A stretch of 64,000 bases of DNA from 40CM-4-68-19 sp036513415 (lineage in GTDB: Bacteria; Myxococcota; Myxococcia; Myxococcales; 40CM-4-68-19): contig DATBZA010000033.1 of the NCBI GenBank assembly GCA_036513415.1, positions 7,478-71,477 on the forward strand, in the 5' to 3' direction. Under the pieces are notes generated by a model. The model was not told the DNA's origin. It ran no database searches and saw only the letters and a list, made by a program, of their open reading frames with translations. Shown here piece after piece: positions 8,178 to 15,686 of the stretch. The number at the start of each line of letters is the position of its first letter. Position 1 is the stretch's first letter. Both the position numbers and the translations under genes were made by a program.

Positions 8178-8858
8178 TCAGGCCGCCGTGGATGGCCCGA
8201 CGAGCCCGAGCGCGCGGAGAGTGCCGGGGTCGTCCGCGATGGGACGCACCTCGACAGCCCCGATCCGGGCACCCGGTATCCTCGCCGCGATCCGGATGGC
8301 CTCGGCCCGATCCTTCGCCTCGATGAGGAAGTAGCCGCCGATCAGCTCCTTCGTTTCCGCAAACGGCCCGTCGCTCGTCGACGCCTTGCCCTTCCGCACG
8401 CGAACGGTGGTCGCAGTCCCGGCGGGCAGCAGCCGATTGCATCCGATGAGCTGGCCGCGCTTCCTCAGGTCATCGGTCAACGCGCGGTACTGCGCGAGGT
8501 GCCTTCTGGCTTCGGCCTCCGACATCTGCTCCAGCAGCGTATCGGCGCAGATCAGGCAGAGGAACTGCTTCTGAGCGGGGCGCCGCTCGCGGAAGCGCTC
8601 GGACCACCTCGCTACCTCCTTCAGCGGCGCCGTCTCGAGACGGCGCGGCCGCCAATTCGCCTTGCGCGATTGGGAAACGAGCCCGGCCCGCTGCAGCACC
8701 TTCAGGTGCTTCGAAACGGTCGGGAGCCGGAGAGCGAACGGCTTCGCGAGCTCGTTGACGGTCGCCTCCCCCCGGGAGAGCCGGTCCAGGATCGCGCGGC
8801 GAGTGGGGTCGGCCAGGGCGGCGAACGTGAGGCTGAGCTTGTCCACAATTTTCCCCAT
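8178..8858 (-). CDS. ArsR-type HTH regulator fused to a YCII domain
   Basis: One uninterrupted 226-residue frame combines two normally separate proteins. Residues 1-90 are a winged-helix ArsR regulator ('LADPTRRAILDRLSRGEATVNELAKPFALRLPTVSKHLKVLQRAGLV'). Residues 97-226 are a YCII/DGPF protein ('FLCLICADTLLEQMSEAEARRHLAQYRALT...SDGPFAETKELIGGYFLIEAKDRAEAIRIAARIP...AVEVRPI'). The ArsR part ends in 'WSERFRERRP' where free ArsR proteins normally finish. A perfect palindrome overlaps the region just upstream of the start codon, so autoregulation is expected. The YCII domain could act as ligand sensor or redox switch; that is inference. Confidence 0.85.
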   Translation of the reverse strand: MGKIVDKLSLTFAALADPTRRAILDRLSRGEATVNELAKPFALRLPTVSKHLKVLQRAGLVSQSRKANWRPRRLETAPLKEVARWSERFRERRPAQKQFLCLICADTLLEQMSEAEARRHLAQYRALTDDLRKRGQLIGCNRLLPAGTATTVRVRKGKASTSDGPFAETKELIGGYFLIEAKDRAEAIRIAARIPGARIGAVEVRPIADDPGTLRALGLVGPSTAA

Positions 8859-8859
8859 G

Positions 8860-8871
8860 GGCTAATTAGCC
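8860..8871. promoter_or_regulatory. Perfect palindrome, probable ArsR operator
   Basis: GGCTAATTAGCC at 8860-8871 is a perfect 12-bp inverted repeat directly in front of the ATG of the ArsR-YCII gene (ends at 8858). TAGC/GCTA-type palindromes are usual for this ArsR subgroup, and the position would block transcription or translation initiation of its own gene. Confidence 0.7.
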
Positions 8872-8945
8872 ATGTGGGAGAATAGGTGGGCCTTCGGGCA
8901 CCGTCAATCCGAGGAGAGCACCGGTTTGATGTCGACCACCTCCCA

Positions 8946-10031
8946 TCACGCGAGCTGGACCGGCAACCCAAGGAACGCGCCGTACCGGGTCGCCTCGGCG
9001 GCGATGGCTCGGTGCTCGGCCGCCGTCGCCCGGGTGATCACATTCAGGTCCACCTTGACGCCCTTCCCTTCGAAAGTTCGCCTCCAGCCTCCCACCAACT
9101 GCCCGTCGATCCCGATGACGTGCGCCCGGAGTGCCGGATCGGGCAACTTTGCCCCCGCATTCTTAAGCCGTTCCAGGAATGCGCTCCGATCCTTGAACCC
9201 GACGAACGCCTCATCGTAATTCGGCAACAGCCGCGCCTGCGCAGGCCTGCCCGGCGCAGGCTGGTGCCCGGCGGTGAACCAGTACTCCCTTCCGTCCACG
9301 GACTCCCTGTGCAGCTCCCTTGCCGCGGCCGCGGTGCCCCTTCTCGCGTCGGTGACCGTGAGCCCCGACCACCACGCAAAGTCGTGCACGGTCGCGGGCC
9401 CGCGCGTGTAGTACCTCGCCGCCAGCCGCGACAGCGCCTCGTCGCGCTCCAGTGGCGCAGCGGGAGGCACGCGCTCCTCCAGCAGCGCGTAGGTGGACTG
9501 GTTCCCGCGGCGCGCGCCGCTGCAGATGACCCCGTCCAACTCGGCGCGCATCAGCAGCAAGCCGAGACGCAACGGCCCGCCGACTTCGATGCGCGCCCGG
9601 CGGAGCGCCGCGCCGACATCAGCGCGCGTCAGGTGCTTGCCTCCCTGCAACGCCTTGGTGAGCGCCGCGCGGCTTCGGCGAGTGACCGCATCATCCAGCT
9701 CCAGTTTCCGGAAGTAGTACGCGCTCGCCGCGATCACCCGAGGCGCGGTCAGCGCCAGCATCCAGCGGATGTCGCGCTCGCGCACGAAATGCCAGGTAGG
9801 GCGAAGGATATGGGTGCGCAGGATCGTGCCGGCATTCAAGGCCTGCTCGACCGCCGCGTCCTTCGGTTCCGCCGTGCGCTGGGCGACTCCCCATTTCGCC
9901 GCCAGGTAGTCCTGGGCCTGGACGGCTCCGAACCATCCCACCACGTCGGCCGGACTGTGAAGCGCGGGTTCGGCGAGGTACTGGCTTGCAAACCGCCGGC
10001 GTGCGATGTCGAGCGGGCTGAGCATGAGCAC
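8946..10031 (-). CDS. Winged-helix DNA-binding protein, HTH_42 / AlkZ-like family
   Basis: The 361-residue protein matches the HTH_42 (DUF1006) family that includes the interstrand-crosslink glycosylases AlkZ and YcaQ. Visible family landmarks are 'LDIARRRFASQYLAEP', 'VVGWFGAVQAQDYLAAKWGVAQRT', 'ILRTHILRPTWHFVRERDIRWML', 'RGPATVHDFAWWSGLT' and the end 'LLPNYDEAFVGFKDR'. It may repair alkylated or crosslinked DNA. I cannot confirm the catalytic glutamine pair, so it could be a non-enzymatic relative. It starts 60 bp upstream of the ArsR-YCII locus and is transcribed in the same direction from its own start. Confidence 0.8.
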   Translation of the reverse strand: MLMLSPLDIARRRFASQYLAEPALHSPADVVGWFGAVQAQDYLAAKWGVAQRTAEPKDAAVEQALNAGTILRTHILRPTWHFVRERDIRWMLALTAPRVIAASAYYFRKLELDDAVTRRSRAALTKALQGGKHLTRADVGAALRRARIEVGGPLRLGLLLMRAELDGVICSGARRGNQSTYALLEERVPPAAPLERDEALSRLAARYYTRGPATVHDFAWWSGLTVTDARRGTAAAARELHRESVDGREYWFTAGHQPAPGRPAQARLLPNYDEAFVGFKDRSAFLERLKNAGAKLPDPALRAHVIGIDGQLVGGWRRTFEGKGVKVDLNVITRATAAEHRAIAAEATRYGAFLGLPVQLA

Positions 10032-10044
10032 TTAGGCCAGGAGG

Positions 10045-10500
10045 CTAGAGCTCGAGCCTGAGGAGCGGCAGCACCCGCCCTGGAATGGAGCCCGACGGAA
10101 CCGAGCCAGCGCGGACGGCGCCTTCGCGCAGATAGAACGCCTCCGCGTTCGGGTCGGAATGGATCAGCAGCGCGCTGAACCCGCTCGATCGTGCGACGTC
10201 CCGCGCGGCGCGCAGCAGCGTCCCGCCCACGCCGAGGCCCATCGCCGACGGCTCCACGTACAGGTGCTCGAGGGTCCCCTCCGGTGGAGCGCCGCGGATG
10301 GTGAAGACGCCGAGCAGCGGGCCTCCGTCGCGCTCGGCGACGTGCGCACGAAGAGTCTCCAACTCCTCTGGGCGCAGCGCCAGTTCCTCGCGGCAGAGGG
10401 CGAGGAACTCCTCCCCGTAACCCCAGTGCGCTTTCGAGCGCAGGACCAGCCCGGTCAACGCGGCGGCTTCGTCGGGGCGTGCGGGACGGATGCGGATCAC
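10045..10500 (-). CDS. GNAT family N-acetyltransferase
   Basis: The GTG at 10500 is selected because the fold begins with 'VIRIRPARPDEAAALTGLVLRSK'. The open frame continues upstream only through intergenic repeat sequence. The 151 residues show the GNAT strand 4 and acetyl-CoA loop 'EHLYVEPSAMGLGVGGTLLRAA' (consensus Q/RxxGxG/A as 'MGLGVG') and 'LIHSDPNAEAFYLREGAVRAG'. The substrate is not predictable. No strong ribosome-binding site is visible. Repeat copy B lies 81 bp upstream of the start. Confidence 0.78.
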   Translation of the reverse strand: MIRIRPARPDEAAALTGLVLRSKAHWGYGEEFLALCREELALRPEELETLRAHVAERDGGPLLGVFTIRGAPPEGTLEHLYVEPSAMGLGVGGTLLRAARDVARSSGFSALLIHSDPNAEAFYLREGAVRAGSVPSGSIPGRVLPLLRLEL

Positions 10501-10580
10501 GAGCCATTCTAGCCGCTTCGTCCCGGCGAGCGAGTAGCACAGCGCACCCTCCTCGGCGCCGTTCGTTTCTTGTTGTCGAT

Positions 10581-10611
10581 TGACGCAGTGCGGCCCGCCC
10601 CGGGACGAGTT
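10581..10611 (+). repeat. Dispersed 31-bp intergenic repeat, copy B
   Basis: This copy begins TGACGCAGTGCGG, continues CCCGCCCCGGGACG and ends ACGAGTT. It differs from copy A at only a few positions near the beginning and from copy C at three. It lies between the divergent GNAT (start 10500) and acyltransferase (start near 10709) genes. Translation of the repeat creates a spurious N-terminus in both neighbouring frames, which is why later starts were chosen. Confidence 0.6.
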
Positions 10612-10708
10612 GCGTTCCAAGCTATTTGCCGCCCAGCTCAGCGGGATCGGCCCAGGAGATGACCGCCTGTTTCGTGACGGTGCATTCGTTGCCGGCAATG
10701 ATGCCGAT

Positions 10709-11623
10709 GTGGATGTCGCTTTGAGGGTCCTGACCGCCTACGGTGCGGGCGCGGCGGTCAATCTCGCGGCAGGGCTCCTGCCCTCGCCGGTGCGTGACGG
10801 ATCGAGAAGACTCCGTGCGGGTGCAGTCGCCGCCTCGATGTGTGCGCTCGCGATCCCGTTCTTCCTCGACGCGCCACCCGTGTTCCGCGCGGTCCAGGCC
10901 GCGGTCTTCGGTACCCTGTTCTGCCGCGTCGTCGAGATTGCGCGAGCGCCTTGGTGCTATGGGCGGCGCGAGCGGATCGCCCGGATGCTCCTCGTCCACG
11001 ACACGCGCCTGATGAAGCCTGTGCCCCGGTCGTTGCCGATCGGTGCGCTCCTCGCCGGAACGATCTTCCTCATCTCTGGGATCTTGGTCTTCGACGCATC
11101 GGCGAGGTTCGCGCCGCCAACGTTGCCTTACGCGCTCGCCGGGTGGCCGCGCTGGCTGACCGCAGCAGCCGGCAGCTACCTCCTCATCGAGGGGATCTCC
11201 GGGATCCTGATTGCGGCGCTCCGTCCGTTCGGCTGGGAGCATGAGGCGGTCCAGCGATCGCCCGTGCTGTCCCGCACTCTCGCCGAGTTCTGGGGCCTGC
11301 GGTGGAACCGGGTAATCGGCCGACTGCTCCGGAGGAACTGCTTCGAACCGCTGGCCCGTCGTGGCGCTCCGATGCTGGGAGTGCTCCTCGCGTTCGCGGT
11401 TAGCGGGCTACTTCACTTCTATCTGGTCCTCCCTGCCGCCGGCCTCGTGCCCGCCATCTGGATGGGAAGCTTCTTCGCGGTGCACGGGATCCTGTGCCTG
11501 GTCGAAACGCGGCTCGCGGTCCGGCGCTGGCCGGCTGTCGCCGGCCATGCATTCGTGGTCGCGGCGTTCGTGGCCACCATCCCGCTCTTCAGCGAGCCGT
11601 TGTTGCGCTGCTTCAAGCGATGA
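10709..11623 (+). CDS. Wax-synthase-like membrane-bound O-acyltransferase (MBOAT_2 type)
   Basis: The open frame runs from 10580, but its first part is repeat sequence; a GTG at 10709 is the best available start and gives 304 residues. The protein is strongly hydrophobic with about seven or eight membrane segments. The family signature is 'SRTLAEFWGLRWNRVIGRLLRRNCFEPLA' (FWGxRWN), followed by a conserved His in 'AFAVSGLLHFYLVLP'. This is the pattern of plant and bacterial wax-synthase-domain proteins that transfer fatty acyl groups to alcohols. Substrate and exact start are uncertain. Confidence 0.68.
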   Translation: MDVALRVLTAYGAGAAVNLAAGLLPSPVRDGSRRLRAGAVAASMCALAIPFFLDAPPVFRAVQAAVFGTLFCRVVEIARAPWCYGRRERIARMLLVHDTRLMKPVPRSLPIGALLAGTIFLISGILVFDASARFAPPTLPYALAGWPRWLTAAAGSYLLIEGISGILIAALRPFGWEHEAVQRSPVLSRTLAEFWGLRWNRVIGRLLRRNCFEPLARRGAPMLGVLLAFAVSGLLHFYLVLPAAGLVPAIWMGSFFAVHGILCLVETRLAVRRWPAVAGHAFVVAAFVATIPLFSEPLLRCFKR

Positions 11624-11736
11624 AGCGCCGGCTGCTACATGAGGCCGCCGCGCCGTAATGCCGGGGCGATCAACGCGCACTCGTGGTAGTTGCCTTGCCG
11701 GCCGTCCCAATGACGGGGCGCGCAGGTGGAGGCGAG

Positions 11737-12111
11737 ATGGACGAAGGCAACAGGAAGGCGATTTGGGCCGGACGCGCAGTGTCGATCCTCGTCGCTCTTC
11801 CCTTTGTCTACAGCGCAGTGATGAAGCTCATCGTGCACCCCGAGGTCATCAAGGGGATGAGCCACCTGGGGCTGCCCGAGTCCCTGATCAGGCCGCTGGG
11901 CGTCATCGAGTTGCTTTGCGTCGTGGTCTATCTCGTCCCACAGACGTCCGTACTGGGAGCGATCCTCCTCACCGGATACGTGGGGGGTACCATCATCACT
12001 CACTTGCGCGTCGGCGAACCCGTCTACTTCAACATCATCATCGGGCTCTTGATCTGGCTCGGGCTGTATCTCCGGCGACCTCGACTCCGCGAGCTGCTCT
12101 GGTCGACCTAG
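11737..12111 (+). CDS. DoxX-like family membrane protein
   Basis: The ATG at 11737 is preceded by GGAGG (about 11728-11732); an in-frame ATG 54 bp upstream lacks such a site. The 124 residues form four membrane helices: 'AVSILVALPFVYSAVMKLI', 'PLGVIELLCVVVYLVPQ', 'VLGAILLTGYVGGTIITH' and 'FNIIIGLLIWLGLYL'. The 'GAILLTGYVGGTIITHLRVGEP' segment is diagnostic of the DoxX_2 subgroup and recurs in the paralogue at 15201. Function is unknown; relatives are linked to redox or thiol stress. Its last four bases overlap the convergent MarR gene. Confidence 0.85.
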   Translation: MDEGNRKAIWAGRAVSILVALPFVYSAVMKLIVHPEVIKGMSHLGLPESLIRPLGVIELLCVVVYLVPQTSVLGAILLTGYVGGTIITHLRVGEPVYFNIIIGLLIWLGLYLRRPRLRELLWST

Positions 12112-12599
12112 TCCTCGGCTAGCTTGTCGGTCGCGCTTCGTCCGGCGTCTACGGTGCGGCGGAGAAAGTCGGCCAGCACTTCGAGCTCGGCGTCTCCATA
12201 TCCGGCGCAGATCTCGTTCATCGAGGAGTTCATCCCCGAGTAGAGGCGCATCAGCTCCGGGTTCCGGTCGCGTCGGGCGCGGACGACGACAGCGCGGCGG
12301 TCGGACGGGTCGCGTTCGCGCGCTACCCAGCCGCCGCGTTCGAGCCGGTCCAGGATTCCGGTGATGGTGGCGGGGTGCAGCGCGGCGCGTTCTGCCAGGG
12401 CGCTCGGACTGAGTGGACCGTGGCGCGCGACCAGGTCGAGGCAATCGAGGTCGACGTCGTTGAGGCCGGCGCGTGCGGAGACCTGATGGTTGAGCAGGGA
12501 CAGCTGGATGCTCAGCGCCCGCAGCGACTGCTTGATCGCGGCGGTCAACCGCCGCCGGCGCTGCGCCGCGTCCGAATCGCTTGACGATATGGAAGTCAT
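12108..12599 (-). CDS. MarR family transcriptional regulator
   Basis: The 163-residue protein has the MarR winged helix (about 60-125: 'DVDLDCLDLVARHGPLSPSALAERAALHPATITGILDRLERGGWVARERDPSDRRAVVV'), with the usual DxR motif in 'DPSDRRA', flanked by dimerisation helices. The ATG at 12599 is preferred to an upstream in-frame one lying in the shared operator region. It is divergent from a DoxX-like gene (12644-13087), and a CTTGTCC/GGACAAG inverted repeat lies between the two starts, indicating autoregulation and control of that gene. Confidence 0.88.
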   Translation of the reverse strand: MTSISSSDSDAAQRRRRLTAAIKQSLRALSIQLSLLNHQVSARAGLNDVDLDCLDLVARHGPLSPSALAERAALHPATITGILDRLERGGWVARERDPSDRRAVVVRARRDRNPELMRLYSGMNSSMNEICAGYGDAELEVLADFLRRTVDAGRSATDKLAED

Positions 12600-12606
12600 A
12601 CGATAT

Positions 12607-12639
12607 CTTGTCCGTACAATCTGACGTACGGAGGACAAG
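12607..12639. promoter_or_regulatory. Probable MarR operator between divergent genes
   Basis: CTTGTCC at 12607-12613 and GGACAAG at 12633-12639 form a perfect 7-bp inverted repeat, with inner GTAC boxes at 12614-12617 and 12626-12629. The right arm overlaps the ribosome-binding site (GGAGG at 12630-12634) of the downstream DoxX-like gene and lies 8 bp from the MarR start side. Occupancy by the MarR protein would silence both genes. Inferred from symmetry and position. Confidence 0.65.
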
Positions 12640-12643
12640 TACC

Positions 12644-13087
12644 ATGATCACCGCGACAGATGCCATCCGGGGCTCGACCGCAAACGCGACCCCGGAGCTG
12701 GGAACGAGAAGGGATCGAATCGTCTATTGGGCCACCACGGGGATCGTGTGTGCCGTCATGGTGTTCAGCATCATCAACTTCACCTTCATCGACCGCTTCC
12801 CGTTTCCGGAGGGAGCTTTCGTCCATCTGGGTTTGCCCAACTACTTCAGGGCGGAGATTACGGTCGCCAAGGCATTGGGAGTTCTGGCGCTGCTGGTGCC
12901 AGGCATTCCGGCCAGGATCAAGGAGTTCGCGTATTTCGGGTTCGGGATCACCTTGATCTCGGCCAGCATCGCTCATTTTTCCGTTGGCGATGCGAGGATC
13001 AGCGTTTTGTTCATCATCGATCCGCTGATCTTCCTGGGCCTGTTGATCGCTTCCTATTTCTATTTCCACAAGCTGAGGGATGCCTGA
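12644..13087 (+). CDS. DoxX-like membrane protein under MarR control
   Basis: The 147-residue protein starts at the ATG at 12644 with GGAGG 10 bp upstream. After a short polar N-terminus it has four membrane helices: 'IVYWATTGIVCAVMVFSIINF', 'ITVAKALGVLALLVPGI', 'FGFGITLISASIAHFS' and 'FIIDPLIFLGLLIASYFY'. The 'LGLPNYFRAEITVAKALGVLALLVP' segment is that of DoxX-like proteins. It is more distant from the 11737 and 15201 proteins than those are from each other. Divergent from, and probably repressed by, the MarR gene. Biochemical role unknown. Confidence 0.8.
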   Translation: MITATDAIRGSTANATPELGTRRDRIVYWATTGIVCAVMVFSIINFTFIDRFPFPEGAFVHLGLPNYFRAEITVAKALGVLALLVPGIPARIKEFAYFGFGITLISASIAHFSVGDARISVLFIIDPLIFLGLLIASYFYFHKLRDA

Positions 13088-13110
13088 ACGAGCTGGGGAC
13101 TCCAGCGCCC

Positions 13111-14892
13111 TCACGCCCCGCGCAGGTTCCGCTCGGCCAGCGCCAGAATCGCCGCGACGTCCTCGGACGCCTCCACGGCTCCCGGAACCCGATGCGCATT
13201 CTGCGAGAGGTCCTTCGCCAGCAGAGCCAGCAGGTACCGAAGCCGTGCGCGCGCCTCGCCCTTCAGGGCGAGGTAGTCCTCGTGCATCTGGTTCACTTCC
13301 CAGCGCCGGCCATCGAACCGGCTCCGCCAGGTCTCGCCGGCAGCGTCGACCAGATGCGGCTCCGGGATCCCGAAGCCCGCCTCGTCGGGGAGCGGCTCAA
13401 CGGCCTCCACAGTAGCCTCCGCGGCTGCAGTCCGGGCCCCTTGCTCGACATCGACTCTCAAGCGCGCGGTCGCTCCGGGGCGGGTTCCCGCCTCCGCCGT
13501 CACCGCCGGGCGCGCTCCTTCTCCGCGCACGGAGAAGCCTGCGCCCTCCAGGGTCCAGCGGTAAGCCACGCCTCGGCGGATCAGCCGCCCGTCGCGGTCG
13601 CGAGCTTCGGCGCGCGCACGATGCTCATGCCCAGGCGCGACCTCGACCGGATCGGGAGCGATGCTCACCGTGGCGAGGTCGCCGGCGGGGAACAGCTCCA
13701 GCTCCGCGGGGGCCGCTTCTTCCGGATCGAGCGGCTCGGGTGCGCCGCGCCCGTCCGCAACATCGCCACCGCCGGCGCCGAGAACCGGAGGAAGGTCATA
13801 TTGCGGCAGGCGACCGCGCAGACCGCGCAACGCGCGGCGCAGCTCCTCGACGACCTGCCGATCGGCCGCTGCACGACGCTCACGGTCCAGTCGCCGGAGC
13901 TCGTTCTCGACGAGCGGCCGCAAGTCGATCATCGCGCGAGCGAACGCCTCGGCTGCGCGATCCGGGACCACCCCGCGTCGTGAACCCGGGGGCACCGTGA
14001 ATCCGGGGAAGTCGATCAACCCGGAGAGCTCGCAATCGACCCAAGGCGGCGCGTCGAGATCGAGCGCGTGCAGCTCGCCGATGTCGTCCGCCACCAGCGT
14101 CCCCGCGCAGCTCACCTGGATGGCGGGTCGCTCAGCTCCGCGCGCGACGTACAGCTCGACGTGCGTAGACGGAAAGCCGGCCACCGGGAACTCGGTGGCG
14201 AGCCGCAATGGTTCTCCTGTGAATCGGCGCGGCACCACGGAGAAGCGCTTCTGCGCGGTGCCCTTCGCCATGGCATCGTGGACCTCCATCTCAACGCCGG
14301 ACGCAAGGATGGGCCCGCGAAGCTCCGCAGCGAGATACTCCGCCAGGCGGCGGCCGGACAGGGCGCGCGAGCCGGTCTCGTGCAGCTCGGTGACCACGAT
14401 TTCGGTGAACGTCTCCGGCGAACCGATCTCGGCGGGCAGTTCGTCGAGACGGACGCGGGGCTCGTCCTCGACCAGGCGAAGCACGTGCACGCTGGAGCCG
14501 GCCACGCGCGAGCGGATCTCCATCCGGTGCCCGATCGACCAGAATCCGAGCAGCCCGACGCCGTACTGCCCGGTGACGACCAGACGGCGGCGTTCCTCGG
14601 GACTGAGGCTGCGTTTTCTTGAGCTCCCGATGTTCGTCGCGATGTAGCGGAGCGCCTCCTCGCGGCCGAGACCCGGCAAGACGCCCTCGCCGTCGTCGCG
14701 AACGGTGAGCGCCGGACCGCCGCGCAGGCGCCGCCGCGAGACGACGATGTGGCGCGCGTGCGCGTCGATGGAGTTCTGGACCAGCTCCGCGACGGCCTTG
14801 CGCGGATCGGATTGCGAGCGGGCCAGCCAGCGGATGAGATCGAAGGGGTCGGCCGGACGGAGCACCAAGGTGCGCGCGGACGTCTTCGGCAC
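13111..14892 (-). CDS. GHKL (HSP90/MutL-type) ATPase with C-terminal Ig-like region
   Basis: Starting at a GTG at 14892, the 593 residues begin with a GHKL ATP-binding domain: N-box 'AVAELVQNSIDAHA' (about 33-46), 'VRDDGEGVLPGLG' (G1, about 64-72) and lid motif 'GQYGVGLLGFWSIGHRME' (about 107-125). A second transducer-like domain follows to about 330, then a coiled-coil stretch ('LVENELRRLDRERRAAADRQVVEELRR'), a beta-rich domain ('RRGVAYRWTLEGAG...VRGEGARPAVTAEAG') and a helical C-terminus. There is no histidine-kinase His box, so it is not a sensor kinase. Function is unknown; GHKL ATPases of this build occur in repair and in phage-defence contexts. Confidence 0.8.
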   Translation of the reverse strand: MPKTSARTLVLRPADPFDLIRWLARSQSDPRKAVAELVQNSIDAHARHIVVSRRRLRGGPALTVRDDGEGVLPGLGREEALRYIATNIGSSRKRSLSPEERRRLVVTGQYGVGLLGFWSIGHRMEIRSRVAGSSVHVLRLVEDEPRVRLDELPAEIGSPETFTEIVVTELHETGSRALSGRRLAEYLAAELRGPILASGVEMEVHDAMAKGTAQKRFSVVPRRFTGEPLRLATEFPVAGFPSTHVELYVARGAERPAIQVSCAGTLVADDIGELHALDLDAPPWVDCELSGLIDFPGFTVPPGSRRGVVPDRAAEAFARAMIDLRPLVENELRRLDRERRAAADRQVVEELRRALRGLRGRLPQYDLPPVLGAGGGDVADGRGAPEPLDPEEAAPAELELFPAGDLATVSIAPDPVEVAPGHEHRARAEARDRDGRLIRRGVAYRWTLEGAGFSVRGEGARPAVTAEAGTRPGATARLRVDVEQGARTAAAEATVEAVEPLPDEAGFGIPEPHLVDAAGETWRSRFDGRRWEVNQMHEDYLALKGEARARLRYLLALLAKDLSQNAHRVPGAVEASEDVAAILALAERNLRGA

Positions 14893-15200
14893 GGACGGCA
14901 GTGTAGCGCTTCACCGGCGACTACGTCTCGGTCGGCCGGACGACACGCCGAATTTGCGAGACGCACGCTACGGCCCCGGTTAGTTTGCCGCCCGCATGGA
15001 GTCCGGCACAGCGGATGCCTTGCACGACGGGCCACCCTCACGAAGCCCTGGAGTAACGAAGACTTGACCGCGGGGAGAAAAAGAAGTGCGCACGTGTCGA
15101 TCCCGCGCGCCGCCGTTCGTCGCCATGGAGAGACGGGGTTCCAACCTCGTCGAAACCGCTCGGAAGCCCGGCTTCCGACTAGATGAGGGAGACTGCTCGC
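14893..15200. other. Intergenic region between divergent genes
   Basis: These 308 bases separate the GHKL ATPase (leftward) from a DoxX-like gene (rightward) and must hold both promoters. I see no convincing open frame, RNA gene or strong palindrome. GAGGGAG near 15184-15190 serves as ribosome-binding site of the rightward gene. Confidence 0.5.
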
Positions 15201-15665
15201 ATGGGAGTGATTCTGGAGAGAGGGAAGTCGATCGAGGCGGCCAGCGTCCCGCGCGCGACCGACACACGGACCGCCGTTGTCTCGGGAAAACGGCTCTGGG
15301 CCGGACGCATCATGAGCGGCCTCGCGATCCTGTTCCTGGCCTTCGATGCCGTCGGCAAACTGCTGCGACTGGCTCCTGTCATCGAAGGGTCTACTCAGCT
15401 CGGATACCCTGCGAGCGTCGTCTTCGGCCTGGGGGTGGTTCTGCTCGTCTGTGTCGTCACGTATGCGATTCGATCTACCTCCATACTGGGAGCGATCTTG
15501 CTGACAGGCTATCTCGGGGGCGCCATTGCCACCCATGTGCGGGTCGGCAATCCGCTCTTCAGCCACACTCTCTTCCCGATCTACGTCGCCGTCCTGATCT
15601 GGGGAGGCCTCTACCTGCGCGACGCCCGGCTCCGCGCGATCATTCCGGTGCGCGCGCGCGACTGA
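15201..15665 (+). CDS. DoxX-like family membrane protein (paralogue of 11737 gene)
   Basis: The ATG at 15201 is preferred over an in-frame ATG 18 bp upstream because GAGGGAG lies between them at suitable distance. The 154 residues have a polar N-terminus of about 35 residues and then four membrane helices. 'RLWAGRIMSGLAILFLAFDAVGKLL' and 'TSILGAILLTGYLGGAIATHVRVGNPLF' align closely with the 11737 gene product, so the two are duplicates. It is followed 21 bp later by an alpha/beta hydrolase gene and then a YCII gene, probably one transcript. Confidence 0.83.
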   Translation: MGVILERGKSIEAASVPRATDTRTAVVSGKRLWAGRIMSGLAILFLAFDAVGKLLRLAPVIEGSTQLGYPASVVFGLGVVLLVCVVTYAIRSTSILGAILLTGYLGGAIATHVRVGNPLFSHTLFPIYVAVLIWGGLYLRDARLRAIIPVRARD

Positions 15666-15686
15666 CCACGGTCCAAGGACGACGTC

